The notes: generated from the sequence alone by a model not told the origin. DNA of 64,000 bases from JACCXM01 sp046328335 (GCA_046328335.1 JAXLWU010000012.1:85395-149394); one strand, 5' to 3'. Positions 26,878-38,195 are shown, numbered from the stretch's first letter. Numbers and translations: made by a program.

Positions 26878-27234
26878 TCACACCGTTGCTTCTCGCAGTC
26901 TGGCACCGTCACCCGCCCGCTCACCCCTGCGAGGTCTGGCTGCTCGCATCGCCGCCGCACGCTCGGGGGTGCGCAATGGGATCACGTGAAGGGGGATCCC
27001 CTCTTCAGTCTGCAAGTCCACGACCCGTTCCACGACCAGATCGCCCACTTCGTCGGGGTCGGCGACATCAGCGACTACGAGGAGATGAAGGGTTCCGTCG
27101 TGTTCAGGGCTACGCGCGAGGGAAAAGATCGCGGTCGGATAGTGTGCAGTGATCGTACTTTGGAGTTCGGCAACTGCCTGATGCGTTCGATCATCCAGGT
27201 CGCCGATATCAACTCCGGAACCGCTCTCAGTCAT
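26878..27234 (-). CDS. Nucleotidyltransferase-like partner of the HEPN protein (degenerate)
   Basis: A 118-residue protein encoded directly after and overlapping a HEPN-domain gene (ATGACTGA at 27227-27234). The region AIFSLARSPEHDGTLHLLVVADVADPDEVGDLVV has the strand-loop-strand spacing of a minimal nucleotidyltransferase (MNT). The GS...DxD catalytic signature is replaced by ARSPEHDG and VADVADPDE, so it may not be active. Position and pairing suggest an antitoxin or antitoxin-like partner. The last 30 residues are Arg/Ala-rich. I infer the family from context and fold pattern, not from a firm motif. The 26736-26877 stretch between it and dprA shows nothing. Confidence 0.5.
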   Translation of the reverse strand: MTESGSGVDIGDLDDRTHQAVAELQSTITAHYPTAIFSLARSPEHDGTLHLLVVADVADPDEVGDLVVERVVDLQTEEGIPLHVIPLRTPERAAAMRAARPRRGERAGDGARLREATV

Positions 27235-27628
27235 GGCCGGACTCCTCTTGTACCATCGCAGCGACAAATTTCTCCGCGCGACGCACCGCCCGCGCCGCCT
27301 GGATTTCGCTGATGTTGTCGCGCTGGTAGTCCGCCGCCACGCGCAACCGGTAGTTTTGCTCCAGCGTCTGTCGGAGGTCGGCGGGATAGCGCTTCCGGCG
27401 GTTGATCAAATCCCCGACAAAGCGCGCCTGCACAAAATCGTGACCCCATTGCTCGGTTGCTCCGGGCGGCCGCACGTGGGTCGCAATCAAGGCGTGAATT
27501 GCGGCCTGATAGCAGGCGTAGTACGCGCGGTTGGCAGCGTTGTTGAAGCGGTCATTGACGTATTCGCTCACCGACCCGGCGAGACTCTCTTCGGCTTTGC
27601 CAAGATACTCACCATCCCGCTCCGTCAT
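27227..27628 (-). CDS. HEPN-domain protein
   Basis: A 133-residue all-helical protein. The segment RFNNAANRAYYACYQAAIHALIA matches the first helices of the PF05168-type HEPN fold, and LEQNYRLRVAADYQRDNISEIQAARAVRRAEKFV matches the later LRxxADY region. HEPN proteins of this kind usually pair with a nucleotidyltransferase as a toxin-antitoxin or abortive-infection module; many are RNases with an Rx4-6H motif. I do not see a clean Rx4-6H, so nuclease activity is uncertain. ATG 27628 was chosen over 27664 because it begins just before the conserved helix and follows an AGGGGG run, though that spacing is short. The overlap with the downstream gene implies coupled expression. Confidence 0.75.
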   Translation of the reverse strand: MTERDGEYLGKAEESLAGSVSEYVNDRFNNAANRAYYACYQAAIHALIATHVRPPGATEQWGHDFVQARFVGDLINRRKRYPADLRQTLEQNYRLRVAADYQRDNISEIQAARAVRRAEKFVAAMVQEESGHD

Positions 27629-27966
27629 GCCCCCTACGATAGTCCAGATGCACCGACTGCGCATGTTCCAATCGACTTTCGCGGCCGACGACCGAGTTCA
27701 ATACGGTCATGGTTCGACTCCTGGGAATGGCTTCTCGCACCGCTATGCTGCACCGGGGGAACCACGGTGTGTGTGCTGACGTTATCGTTCAGGAACCAGT
27801 AAAGGACTCCATTCCATTCCATCCCTAGAACATTTGCTTGACATCGGGGCGCGGGCCATCTACGGTTGCGCGCCGTTCGCGGTCCGGCCCCACAACGCCG
27901 CGGCGTCGCCACGTTCCCGCGCCGTGACCGTCGAAATTCGCGTTTCACCGGAGACAGCAACTCCTC
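27629..27966 (+). promoter_or_regulatory. Gap upstream of topA with a candidate promoter
   Basis: No gene is seen in this stretch between the divergent HEPN gene and topA. TTGACA (27838-27843), a 17-nt spacer and TACGGT (27861-27866) make a reasonable promoter for topA about 100 bases before its ATG. The rest, 27629-27830, shows no feature I recognise. Confidence 0.5.
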
Positions 27967-30255
<2,289 letters not shown>

Positions 30256-30608
30256 CGCGGCGTGCGAAGGTTGGGTCAGTCCGAGCCGCAGCGAGGAATC
30301 TCGGCCGTCGTCGGTGAACGCAAGAGCGCCGCGGTCCCTCCTGCGTCGGGCCGACACCATGGTCCCCGTGTGAACGACACACCTTCCATGCGGTGCGGTG
30401 CGGCGTTGGATGTGTTCCCGGAATTGGAGAAAGGCTACAGTCTGACCTGACACGGTGCTTCTTGCCCGGCGGTGTCATCTGGGACATGCCGGGGAATGCA
30501 ATCGATAGGCTAAACTCGATAGTGCAGTGGACGGCGCCTGATGGCCGCGCCACGCACGCCTTACAGGACAACAACGCGCCAATGCCAGCCTCATATTCAC
30601 GCCGGACG
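30256..30608 (+). repeat. Gap between topA and hslV with a family A element
   Basis: Family A at 30274-30357 (CAGTCCGAGCCGCAGCGAGGAATCTCG ends split here: GAGCCGCAGCGAGG, then GCGGTCCCTCC, then GGGCCGACAC) reads with topA. The rest (30358-30608) has no clear gene or convincing promoter. A frame continuous with hslV is open from about 30393 but has no ribosome-binding site or family similarity. Confidence 0.6.
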
Positions 30609-31232
30609 ATGGCTCTGCACTCGGAACGCATGCACGCCACCACCATTCTTGCCGTGCGCCGCGATGGCATCGTGGCCATGGCCGGGGATGGCCAGGTGAC
30701 GATTGGCGACGTCGTCATGAAACACGGCGCGCGCAAAATTCGCTCTCTCTATGACGGCGCGGTGATCGCCGGATTCGCCGGCGCCGTCGCTGACGCGTTG
30801 ACCCTCTTCGCCAAGTTCGAGGCGCAATTGAAAGCATCGGACGGCAACCTGCGCAAGGCGGCGGTGGAATTGGCCAAGGAGTGGCGGACCGACCGCTACC
30901 TGCGGCGGTTGGAGGCGCAACTCATCGTCGGTGATGGCGATTCGATCCTCGTGCTCTCCGGAGAAGGCGACGTGATCGAACCGGATGATGGCATCGCCGC
31001 GATCGGCTCCGGCGCGCCGTATGCCACCGCCGCGGCAAAGGCGCTGGTCGGTCATACCTCGCTCTCCGCGCGGGAGATTGTCGAGTCGGCGATGCAGGTC
31101 GCCGCGGACCTCTGCATTTTCACCAACGATCGCTTCACCATCGAGGCCGTGGAGGGTGCGGAAGCCCGCGCTGCCCGTGACGCGGCGGAGAGCATCGGCG
31201 AGGCCGTTGTGCCTGCTGCTGGGGAGGAGTGA
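30609..31232 (+). CDS. hslV: ATP-dependent protease proteolytic subunit HslV
   Basis: Peptidase ring of the HslUV (ClpQY) protease. The mature N-terminal threonine nucleophile lies in ATTILAVRRDGIVAMAGDGQ, where GDGQVT is a family mark. KIRSLYDGAVIAGFAGAVADALTLF and AAIGSGAPYATAAAKALVGH are conserved. From ATG 30609 a ten-residue propeptide (MALHSERMHA) would have to be removed to expose Thr; ATG 30630 would leave only MHA. Short propeptides occur in several bacterial HslVs. The C-terminus is about 15 residues longer than in E. coli. Its stop lies five bases before the hslU ATG. Confidence 0.96.
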   Translation: MALHSERMHATTILAVRRDGIVAMAGDGQVTIGDVVMKHGARKIRSLYDGAVIAGFAGAVADALTLFAKFEAQLKASDGNLRKAAVELAKEWRTDRYLRRLEAQLIVGDGDSILVLSGEGDVIEPDDGIAAIGSGAPYATAAAKALVGHTSLSAREIVESAMQVAADLCIFTNDRFTIEAVEGAEARAARDAAESIGEAVVPAAGEE

Positions 31233-31237
31233 GCGAG

Positions 31238-32713
31238 ATGGTCGAGACCCAACCCCGCGTGACGCAGCCATCGACGCCAAGCCGGCCGACGGCGGAAACG
31301 CCAGTCGACTTGCCGGCGATGGAAAATCTCACGCCTGCCCAGATCGTCGCCGAACTCGACCGCTACATCATCGGTCAGGCGGAGGCCAAGCGCGCGGTCG
31401 CCGTGGCGCTCCGCAACCGCTATCGGCGCCAACTGCTCCCCGAAGAGATGCGGGCGGAAGTGATGCCCAAGAATATCCTGATGATGGGGCCGACCGGCGT
31501 TGGCAAGACGGAGATCGCCCGCCGTGTCGCGCGGATTGTCGACGCGCCGTTCGTGAAGGTGGAGGCGACGCGCTTCACCGAGGTCGGTTACGTCGGCCGT
31601 GACGTGGAGTCGATCGTGCGCGATCTGGTCGAGGTGGCGATCGACATGCTCTACAGCCGCCGCCGGGAACAGATCAAGGAGCAGGCGGATCAGGCCGCGC
31701 GGCAGCGGCTGGTCGATCTTCTCGCCGATCAGTTGCTGGCCCACAACGCGCCGCGCAACGGCCGCAGCACCCCGGCGGCGGGGACGACCCGGCGCCAGAC
31801 CGCCGCCGAGGAGAAGCGCCGCCTGCGCGAGAAGGAGCGATTGCTGACGCTGCTCAACGAGGAAGCGCTGGACGAAGAGACGGTCGAGATCGACGTCGAT
31901 CCCCAGTTCGACGGCGGTGGCTATGAGGACCAGCAGGGGTTTGGCTTCTCCCCGGAGGAGTTCTACTCCTCGTTCCAGGATTACATGGAAGGGCAGGCCC
32001 CGGCGCCGCGTCGCTCCCGGCGGCGCGTCTCCGTGCGCGAGGCGCGGCGTATCCTGGTGCAGCAGGAAGAAGACCGCCTGATCGATTGGGACACGGTGAT
32101 CGACACCGCGATCCGGCGTGTCGAGGAAGCCGGGGTGGTCTTCATCGACGAGATCGACAAGACGATCAGCGGTGACGGCGAATACGCGGGTGAGGTCTCC
32201 GGGGAAGGGGTCCAGCGTGATCTGCTGCCGATCGTCGAGGGATCGGTGGTGATGACTCGCTACGGACCGGTGCGCTCCGATCACGTGCTGTTCATCGCCG
32301 CCGGGTCGTTCCACAAGGCGCGGCCGTCCGATCTCATCCCGGAGTTGCAGGGGCGGTTCCCGATCCGGGTCGAGTTGCAGAGCCTCAGCGAAGACGATCT
32401 CTTTGCGATTCTCACCGAGCCGCAGAATGCGCTGACGAAGCAGAGTGTGGCCCTGCTGGCGACGGAAGGAGTCGAACTCGTCTTCGCCGACGACGCCCTG
32501 CGTGAGATGGCCTGTCTGGCGACGGCGGTCAACGCGACCACGGAGGATATCGGGGCGCGCCGGCTGCACACCATTACCGAGCGGGTCATCGAGGAAATCT
32601 CGTTCGACGCCCCGGATCACACCGGCGAAACCATCGTCATCGATGCCGCCTTCGTGCGCGAGCGGATCGGCGAGGTTGCCGCGGACGAGGATCTCAGTTC
32701 GTACATTTTGTGA
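31238..32713 (+). CDS. hslU: ATP-dependent protease ATPase subunit HslU
   Basis: AAA+ unfoldase that feeds HslV. The N-terminus ENLTPAQIVAELDRYIIGQAEAKRAV, Walker A GPTGVGKTEIARRVA, the pore motif TRFTEVGYVGRDVESIV, an inserted I-domain (about residues 135-250, with acidic and Arg-rich parts), Walker B VVFIDEIDKT, and the C-terminal sensor-2 region TEDIGARRLHTITERV are present. The C-terminus LSSYIL matches the conserved tail that docks on HslV. ATG 31238 (491 residues) has GGAGGA nine bases upstream; a GTG at 31229 overlapping the hslV stop is an alternative. Confidence 0.97.
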   Translation: MVETQPRVTQPSTPSRPTAETPVDLPAMENLTPAQIVAELDRYIIGQAEAKRAVAVALRNRYRRQLLPEEMRAEVMPKNILMMGPTGVGKTEIARRVARIVDAPFVKVEATRFTEVGYVGRDVESIVRDLVEVAIDMLYSRRREQIKEQADQAARQRLVDLLADQLLAHNAPRNGRSTPAAGTTRRQTAAEEKRRLREKERLLTLLNEEALDEETVEIDVDPQFDGGGYEDQQGFGFSPEEFYSSFQDYMEGQAPAPRRSRRRVSVREARRILVQQEEDRLIDWDTVIDTAIRRVEEAGVVFIDEIDKTISGDGEYAGEVSGEGVQRDLLPIVEGSVVMTRYGPVRSDHVLFIAAGSFHKARPSDLIPELQGRFPIRVELQSLSEDDLFAILTEPQNALTKQSVALLATEGVELVFADDALREMACLATAVNATTEDIGARRLHTITERVIEEISFDAPDHTGETIVIDAAFVRERIGEVAADEDLSSYIL

Positions 32714-33042
32714 TGCCGAGACGGGAAGACGGCAAGACGGCGAGTCGAGAAGGCGAGCGGTCGAGCCGTCGAGGAGAAGAGACGGCAAGACCGTAAGGAA
32801 GAGGATCGTCGTTCGCCTGACTCCTGACTCCTGACTCGTTCTTGCCGACTTGCCGTCTCGCCTTCTTGCCGTCTCGTTCTTGACACCCAATTTTCAGCGG
32901 TGCTATCGTCGCGCCGTTCTGAGCAAGTGGCGTGAAGGACGACCTCAACAATGAGGTTAGGTCGCAGCATCGATATCTCTAACCCCGACCCGACGATGCT
33001 AGCGTGGGGCGCGCAAACCCGCCTGAGAGGTGCGGACCACCG
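32714..33042. repeat. Family D short repeats in inverted blocks, then the oppB leader
   Basis: Positions 32714-32800 carry GACGGCAAGACGGCGAGTCGAG-like repeats (runs of GACGGCAAGA and GAGTCGAG). Positions 32818-32885 carry the complementary pattern (CCTGACTCCTGACTC, CTTGCCGTCTCG). The two blocks could form a long imperfect hairpin after hslU. A short palindrome ACCTCA-ACAA-TGAGGT at 32942-32957 lies before oppB. No gene is present. Confidence 0.7.
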
Positions 33043-33975
33043 ATGCTGAGGTACACCCTCAACCGTGTGTTCTGGTTTATCCCGACGTTGCTGGCGATGG
33101 CCCTGTTTACGTTCGTCATCATGCACCTGACGCCGGGAAGCCCGTTCGACGTCAGCGACAAGCAGAGCGTTCAGGCGATCGAGCAACTGGAGGAGATTTA
33201 CGGGCTGAACAAGCCACTCCCTGAACAGTTCGTCACCTACATCTGGAACGCCCTGCACCTCGACTTCGGCGTCTCGTATCACGCCCGGCCCCAGACGGTC
33301 AACGAGATCATCGGTCGCACCTTTCCCATCTCGCTCCACCTCGGCGCGATGGCCACCCTCTTCGCGGTGGTGGTCGGGATGACGCTCGGTGTGCTGGCCG
33401 CGGTCAACCAGAATGGCTGGATCGATTATGCCTCGGTGACGATGGCGATTCTCTTCTACAGCATGCCGAGTTTCGTCATGGGCTTCCTGCTCATCCTGAT
33501 CTTCGCGGTCTGGCTGCCGGACATGGGAATCAATCTCGGGTTCCGTGTTGGCGGCTGGGAACGGCCCCTCGACTGGGTCTTGCCGACGATCGCGCTCGGC
33601 GCGGCGCCACTGGCGACCCTGGCACGCTACACCCGCTCCAGCATGATCGAGGTCATCCGCTCCGATTTCGTGCGTACTGCCCGCGCCAAGGGCCTCACCG
33701 AACAGGGCGTGGTTGCCAAGCATGTGCTCAAGAACGCCCTGATCCCGGTGGTCACCCTGATCGGCCCGATTTTCGCCGCGGTCGGCACCGGATCGTTCTT
33801 CGTCGAGCAGGTCTTCAATATCCCTGGTATGGGGAAGTTCTTTGTGACCAGCATGCAGGTGAAGGACCAAACGATGATCCTTGCCGTCGTGCTGTTGTAC
33901 GGCGTCTTTCTGGCGGCGATGAATCTCGCGGTCGATCTGCTCTACGGCGTCATCGATCCCCGGATTCGCTACTAG
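33043..33975 (+). CDS. oppB: Oligopeptide/dipeptide ABC transporter permease (OppB/DppB type)
   Basis: First membrane subunit of the peptide importer. The N-terminus MLRYTLNRVFWFIPTLLAMA and LTPGSPFD are typical of the OppB/DppB family. Six hydrophobic segments follow. The EAA loop that contacts the ATPases is seen as SDFVRTARAKGLTEQGVVAKHVLKNALIP, and the protein ends LLYGVIDPRIRY. ATG 33043 (310 residues) follows GAGAGGTG. It is followed after 57 bases by oppC and then oppA. No ATPase gene is adjacent; oppD and oppF at 21.4-23.7 kb are the obvious candidates. Confidence 0.95.
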   Translation: MLRYTLNRVFWFIPTLLAMALFTFVIMHLTPGSPFDVSDKQSVQAIEQLEEIYGLNKPLPEQFVTYIWNALHLDFGVSYHARPQTVNEIIGRTFPISLHLGAMATLFAVVVGMTLGVLAAVNQNGWIDYASVTMAILFYSMPSFVMGFLLILIFAVWLPDMGINLGFRVGGWERPLDWVLPTIALGAAPLATLARYTRSSMIEVIRSDFVRTARAKGLTEQGVVAKHVLKNALIPVVTLIGPIFAAVGTGSFFVEQVFNIPGMGKFFVTSMQVKDQTMILAVVLLYGVFLAAMNLAVDLLYGVIDPRIRY

Positions 33976-34032
33976 GTGGGGGTGCTCGTGCTCGACCCCG
34001 CGGTCGGCCGCAAGGCCTAATCCGAAACGAGG

Positions 34033-35037
34033 ATGTCGATGGCGACCTCGCAACCGCAAACCAAACCACTCGATCTTGGCCTCACCCTTGGCGATGCGGC
34101 CCCCACCGAGGCGTCGCTGGCGGGAGGTGCTTCGACGCGAACGGCATCGCTCGCGCTCGACAGCGAGTTGACCGCCAGGAAGCAGCGCAGTCTCTGGTCC
34201 GATGCCTGGCGGCGGTTGATCCGCAACAAACTCGCCGTCATCGGTCTCTTCATCGTCGCCGCATTCGCGCTCCTGGCCATCTTCGCGCCATTGCTCGCCC
34301 CATACGATCAGAAGGAGGTCGTCGATGTCCGGCTCGCCCGCGCCTCGCCGTCCTGGCTCTTTCCGATGGGTCTCGATGCCAATGGCCGGGACATGTTCAG
34401 CCGGATGCTCTATGGCGCGCAGGTCTCGTTGGTCGTCGGGGTCCTGGCCCAGACGATCGTTCTGCTCATCGGCATCCCGGTCGGCGCCATCTCCGGCTAT
34501 TTCGGCGGCGCCACCGACAATGTGCTGATGCGTCTGGTCGATGTCATCTACGCCATTCCGCAACTCCTGATGGTCCTGCTCTTCGTCAACTGGTGGGGAC
34601 CAGGGCTCTTCAACATCTTCCTGGCGATCGGTCTGGTCGGTTGGGTGACGGAAGCGCGCCTGGTGCGCGGCCAGTTTCTCTCCCTGCGGCAGCAGGACTA
34701 TGTCAGTGCGGCGCAGGTGGCCGGCGCGCCCGGCGGGTACATCATTCGCAAGCACATGCTGCCAAACTCGCTGACGCCGATCATCGTGGCCATCACGTTT
34801 GGCATTCCGACCGCGATCTTTACCGAAGCCGCGCTGAGTTTCGTCGGCGTCGGCATTCGTCCCCCCCAGGCGAGCTGGGGGCAGATGGTAGCTGAGGGGA
34901 GCAAACCCGGGTACATTCAAACCGATCCCCACATGCTGCTGTTCCCGGTGCTGGCGATTGGCCTGACGATGCTCGGGTTCTCGTTCCTGGGCGATGGTCT
35001 GCGCGACGCGCTCGATCCCAAGGGCAATCGCGACTGA
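34033..35037 (+). CDS. oppC: Oligopeptide/dipeptide ABC transporter permease (OppC/DppC type)
   Basis: Second membrane subunit. A cytoplasmic N-terminal region of about 50 residues precedes the OppC N-terminal motif (SDAWRRLIRNKLAVIGLFIV). The periplasmic-side segment FPMGLDANGRDMFSRMLYGAQVSL and the EAA loop QQDYVSAAQVAGAPGGYIIRKHMLPN are diagnostic, and the C-terminus FLGDGLRDALDPKGNRD is standard. Six membrane helices are likely. It lies between oppB and oppA in one transcription unit. Confidence 0.95.
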   Translation: MSMATSQPQTKPLDLGLTLGDAAPTEASLAGGASTRTASLALDSELTARKQRSLWSDAWRRLIRNKLAVIGLFIVAAFALLAIFAPLLAPYDQKEVVDVRLARASPSWLFPMGLDANGRDMFSRMLYGAQVSLVVGVLAQTIVLLIGIPVGAISGYFGGATDNVLMRLVDVIYAIPQLLMVLLFVNWWGPGLFNIFLAIGLVGWVTEARLVRGQFLSLRQQDYVSAAQVAGAPGGYIIRKHMLPNSLTPIIVAITFGIPTAIFTEAALSFVGVGIRPPQASWGQMVAEGSKPGYIQTDPHMLLFPVLAIGLTMLGFSFLGDGLRDALDPKGNRD

Positions 35038-35110
35038 TAACGCAGGTACGCACGGGGCGCCGCCCACGCCTGGCGAAAGGAGGTCGACTGGCGCTGAATC
35101 AGGCGCTCTC

Positions 35111-35141
35111 GCCGCGGACCCGCAATGTAGCGGTTCGCGGC
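35111..35141 (+). promoter_or_regulatory. Stem-loop between oppC and oppA
   Basis: GCCGCG (35111-35116) pairs with CGCGGC (35136-35141), with further pairing CGC/GCG inside. Hairpins at this place in ABC importer operons often stabilise or separately terminate transcripts so that the binding protein is made in excess; that role is inferred. A Shine-Dalgarno-like AAAGGAGG at about 35078 has no gene after it. Confidence 0.35.
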
Positions 35142-35190
35142 AGTGTGAATGGCCGGGTGTACCGGCTGAGACGACGAAAGGAGTCTATTC

Positions 35191-36987
35191 GTGGGATCTC
35201 GCAAGGATCATCAACTCTGGCTGCTCGGCCAGCGCTTCCAGGCGCTCGGCATGAGCCGCCGCAACTTCATGAAAATCGCCGCCGCGGCGGCGGCCGGGAC
35301 GGTCACGACCGCCGGCATGGAGAAGTACGTCGGGCCGGGCGTGAGCGCGGCGCCACGGCGCGCCATCCGTCGCCAGGACCTGGGACCGGATGACGTCTTT
35401 TACAACTTTGCCCTGGTCGATGACCCGGTCTCCTTCGACTGGAACCTCAACCTCTACTGCAACGCCGAGGTCGAGGTCGCGGCCGGTCTGCTGACCTTCG
35501 ACGCCGATCTCAACGCCATCCCTGACTGGGCCGAGACCTTCACCCCGAACGAGGACGCCTCGGTCTGGACCTTCAATATCCGCAAGGACAATCAGGGCTG
35601 GACCAACGGCACTGATGCGAAGCCGGTGACCGCGCAGGATTTCGTCTGGTCGTGGGAGCGGCAGCTCAACCCGGCCAATGGCGCGGCGTACGCGGGCTTC
35701 CTGTTCGATATCAAGAACGCCGAGAAGTACAACCTCGGCGAAGAGGGCGTCAAGGCTGAAGATCTCGGCGTCAAGGCGCTCGACGACTGGACCCTCGAAG
35801 TCACCATGGAAGGCCCCCGCGCCTACTTCCCGCAGGTGGTGGGCTACCAGGCCGCCGTCCCGGCGCCGCAGTGGGCGGTCGAGGAGTACGGCTCCGACAA
35901 GTGGGCCTCGGGTGATGTTCCGTTGTGGGTCAATGGACCGTACAAACTCGACAAATGGGAGCACGACGTCGTCGTCGAAGTCTCCCCGAACCCCAATTAC
36001 TGGAACTTCGAGAACCTCAAGCTGAAGAAGGTCTACGATCCCATTATTCCCTCCGACGCCGCGATCCTCGCCTACGAGCGTGGTGAGGGCGATCAAAAAC
36101 TCGACTGGGTCAATGTCGGCGCCGCCAACCTGCCCCAGTACCAGGAGGATCCGGAACTCTCCAAGCAGCTCCAAAAGTACGTCTACCCCGGCATCTGGAT
36201 GCTGGTGCCCTCGAATGGCCAGGAGCCGTTCCAGAACGACGAGGTCGGACTCAAGGTGCGGCAGGCGCTCAGCCACGCCGTCGATCGCTCCCGACTGGTC
36301 GAACTGACCAACGGGCTGGCGACCGAGGCGAACTGCATGGTGCCGGCGGGCGTCTTCGGCTACATCGACGATCCGGCAATCACCGGTATCCAGAACTTCG
36401 ATCCGGCGAAGGCCAAGGAACTGCTGGTCGGCACCCCGTACGAGGGCGGCCAGGGGTGGCCCGAGATCACGATGCACATGCGCGGTGGCGAGGAGCACCT
36501 CAACTCCGACCTGATGGCCAACGACATCGTCGCCCAACTCCAGGAAAACCTGGGGATGAACGTCAGCATCCAGGTGTGGCCGGAGGCTTCCTGGCGGCCG
36601 GAACTGTTCAAGAACGAGTTCCAACTCGTCTGGATTCGCTGGTGGTACGACTACCCGGATCCGAACAACGGCTACGGCGACATGTATTACAGCCGCAAGA
36701 ACTCGGGCAAGCGCCAGGCGTGGTCGAATGACGAATTCGACGATCTCGTCAACGAGGCCAAGGCGGCTCCCGATCCAGATGCCCGGCTCGAGATTTACAA
36801 GAAGGCCGAGAAGATCATCCAGGAGGACGTGGGCTACATCCCGGTGGTCTTCCGCGTCGACCAGTACGCGTTCAAGCCGTGGGTCAAGGACGTCCCGGTC
36901 AACCGGCAAGGCTACTGGGTGCCGCTCGGCAACATCTACGCCCGGATGATCTCCAGCGTGGACGTGGAGGGACGCCCGGCGGAGTAA
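35191..36987 (+). CDS. oppA: Peptide ABC transporter substrate-binding protein (OppA/DppA family), Tat-exported
   Basis: Family 5 extracellular solute-binding protein, 598 residues. The N-terminus has a twin-arginine signal, SRRNFMKIAAAAAAGTVTT (Arg23-Arg24), not a lipobox, so export is predicted by the Tat pathway as a folded protein. The mature part has the family blocks LTFDADLNAIPDWAETFTPN, WTFNIRKDNQGWTNG, VTAQDFVWSWERQLNP, YWNFENLKLKKVYDPII and VRQALSHAVDRSRLVEL. The start is GTG at 35191 with AAGGAG seven bases upstream. It is the last gene of oppBCA and is followed by a strong terminator. The bound peptide or other ligand is not predictable. Confidence 0.95.
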   Translation: MGSRKDHQLWLLGQRFQALGMSRRNFMKIAAAAAAGTVTTAGMEKYVGPGVSAAPRRAIRRQDLGPDDVFYNFALVDDPVSFDWNLNLYCNAEVEVAAGLLTFDADLNAIPDWAETFTPNEDASVWTFNIRKDNQGWTNGTDAKPVTAQDFVWSWERQLNPANGAAYAGFLFDIKNAEKYNLGEEGVKAEDLGVKALDDWTLEVTMEGPRAYFPQVVGYQAAVPAPQWAVEEYGSDKWASGDVPLWVNGPYKLDKWEHDVVVEVSPNPNYWNFENLKLKKVYDPIIPSDAAILAYERGEGDQKLDWVNVGAANLPQYQEDPELSKQLQKYVYPGIWMLVPSNGQEPFQNDEVGLKVRQALSHAVDRSRLVELTNGLATEANCMVPAGVFGYIDDPAITGIQNFDPAKAKELLVGTPYEGGQGWPEITMHMRGGEEHLNSDLMANDIVAQLQENLGMNVSIQVWPEASWRPELFKNEFQLVWIRWWYDYPDPNNGYGDMYYSRKNSGKRQAWSNDEFDDLVNEAKAAPDPDARLEIYKKAEKIIQEDVGYIPVVFRVDQYAFKPWVKDVPVNRQGYWVPLGNIYARMISSVDVEGRPAE

Positions 36988-37017
36988 CGCCCGTCCTGGC
37001 GTTTGCCCTCACCCCCA

Positions 37018-37051
37018 CCCCTCTCCCCGTGCGCGGGGAGAGGGGCTTTTT
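37018..37051 (+). terminator. Rho-independent terminator of oppBCA (family B element)
   Basis: A perfect 12-bp stem (CCCCTCTCCCCG / CGGGGAGAGGGG), loop TGCG, and C followed by five T. It lies 30 bases after the oppA stop, in the oppA direction. The preceding CCCTCACCCCCA is the family B prefix. Confidence 0.9.
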
Positions 37052-37153
37052 CGTGCGTTTTCGCTGCGCGGTGGGGTGGCGTGGGATACTTCTGGGCAAT
37101 GGTCATGCCCATCTGGCACAGCGGTGTGCCCGGGCGTACGAGTGGAGGACACG

Positions 37154-38107
37154 GTGTCTACGAGGTCGAATCCCGAATTTCTCTGGTGGAATGGTTCCCG
37201 GCGGCGATGGGAAGAGAGCACCGTCCATGTCACCGAATTGGGATGGTCGACAGTGGGAGCGGTCTTCGAAGGCATTCGCGCCTATACCGGCGCCACGGCC
37301 GATGAACTGTACGTGTTCCGCCTCCAGGAACATCTCGCGCGGTTCGAGCGCTCGATGCGCCTGGTCCGGCTCAACTTCGACTACAGCATCCCGACGCTGA
37401 ACGACGCGATCCTCGATCTTCTCACCGTCAACCAGACGAACGAGGACACCTACATCCGGCCGCTGGGATACTCCGCTCCTACCCGAGTCCGCAAGGCGTC
37501 CCAGATGAATGCGGAATCGATGGTGCTGATCGACACGTCCCCCATGGCCTCACATCTGAAGTCTGGGATGACGATGACGGCCAAAGTCAGTTCGTGGCGC
37601 CGCATCTCCGAGGATGTCATGCCGCCGCGGGTGAAAAATCTCTCCAACTACCGCAACAGCCAGCTTGCCTCGATGGAAGCGCGGCTGGACGGCTACGACA
37701 CCGCGATCCTGCTCAATCATCAGGGCAAGGTCTCCGAGGGGCCGGGGGCTTGCGTAATGATCGTCTCCGGCAACACGGTGATCACGCCGCACATCGGCAG
37801 CGGCATCCTGGAGAGCATCACTCGCGACTCGTTGATCGTCCTGGCGCGTGAGGTGCTGGGGCTGGAAGTGGTCGAGCGCGAAGTCGACCGCACCGAACTC
37901 TACCTGGCGGACGAAGCGTTCACCTGCGGCACCGCGGCCGAGATTTCCCCCATCGTGAGCATCGACAAGTACGCCGTCGGCAACGGGGAGATCGGACCGG
38001 TGACCCGGGCCCTGGAAAACGCCTTCGATGACGTGCTCCGCGGCCGCGAAAGCCGGTACGCGCACTGGCGGACACCAGTGCCGGTGGCCGCCGCGGTGCT
38101 GGCCTGA
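37154..38107 (+). CDS. ilvE: Branched-chain amino acid aminotransferase (class IV)
   Basis: PLP fold-type IV transaminase catalysing the last step of valine, leucine and isoleucine synthesis. The sequence ELGWSTVGAVFEGIRAYTG, YIRPLGYSAPTRVR, the PLP lysine in PRVKNLSNYRNSQLASMEA, DTAILLNHQGKVSEGPGACVMIV, and DEAFTCGTAAEISPIVSIDK all fit IlvE. D-amino-acid transaminases lack the last motif in this form. GTG 37154 (317 residues) was chosen because GGAGG lies five bases before; a longer frame from 37076 has no support. It is monocistronic, ended by the hairpin at 38196-38229. Confidence 0.92.
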   Translation: MSTRSNPEFLWWNGSRRRWEESTVHVTELGWSTVGAVFEGIRAYTGATADELYVFRLQEHLARFERSMRLVRLNFDYSIPTLNDAILDLLTVNQTNEDTYIRPLGYSAPTRVRKASQMNAESMVLIDTSPMASHLKSGMTMTAKVSSWRRISEDVMPPRVKNLSNYRNSQLASMEARLDGYDTAILLNHQGKVSEGPGACVMIVSGNTVITPHIGSGILESITRDSLIVLAREVLGLEVVEREVDRTELYLADEAFTCGTAAEISPIVSIDKYAVGNGEIGPVTRALENAFDDVLRGRESRYAHWRTPVPVAAAVLA

Positions 38108-38195
38108 GCCGAGGCGGCCCTCACCCCAACCCCTCTCCTGACGAGTCCTGACAAGGGAAGGAATGGCGTAATCGCCGCGCAGGCCCTCACCCCAA

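Noticed and set aside
32617..35067. Very long minus-strand open frame (816 codons) across hslU's end, oppB and oppC
   Set aside because: It is antisense to clearly conserved permease genes and has an Arg/His/Asp-rich composition typical of reverse-frame reading in GC-rich DNA; no motif or ribosome-binding site.
35185..36909. Long minus-strand frame opposite oppA
   Set aside because: Shadow of a well-supported gene, produced by third-position GC bias; no family features.
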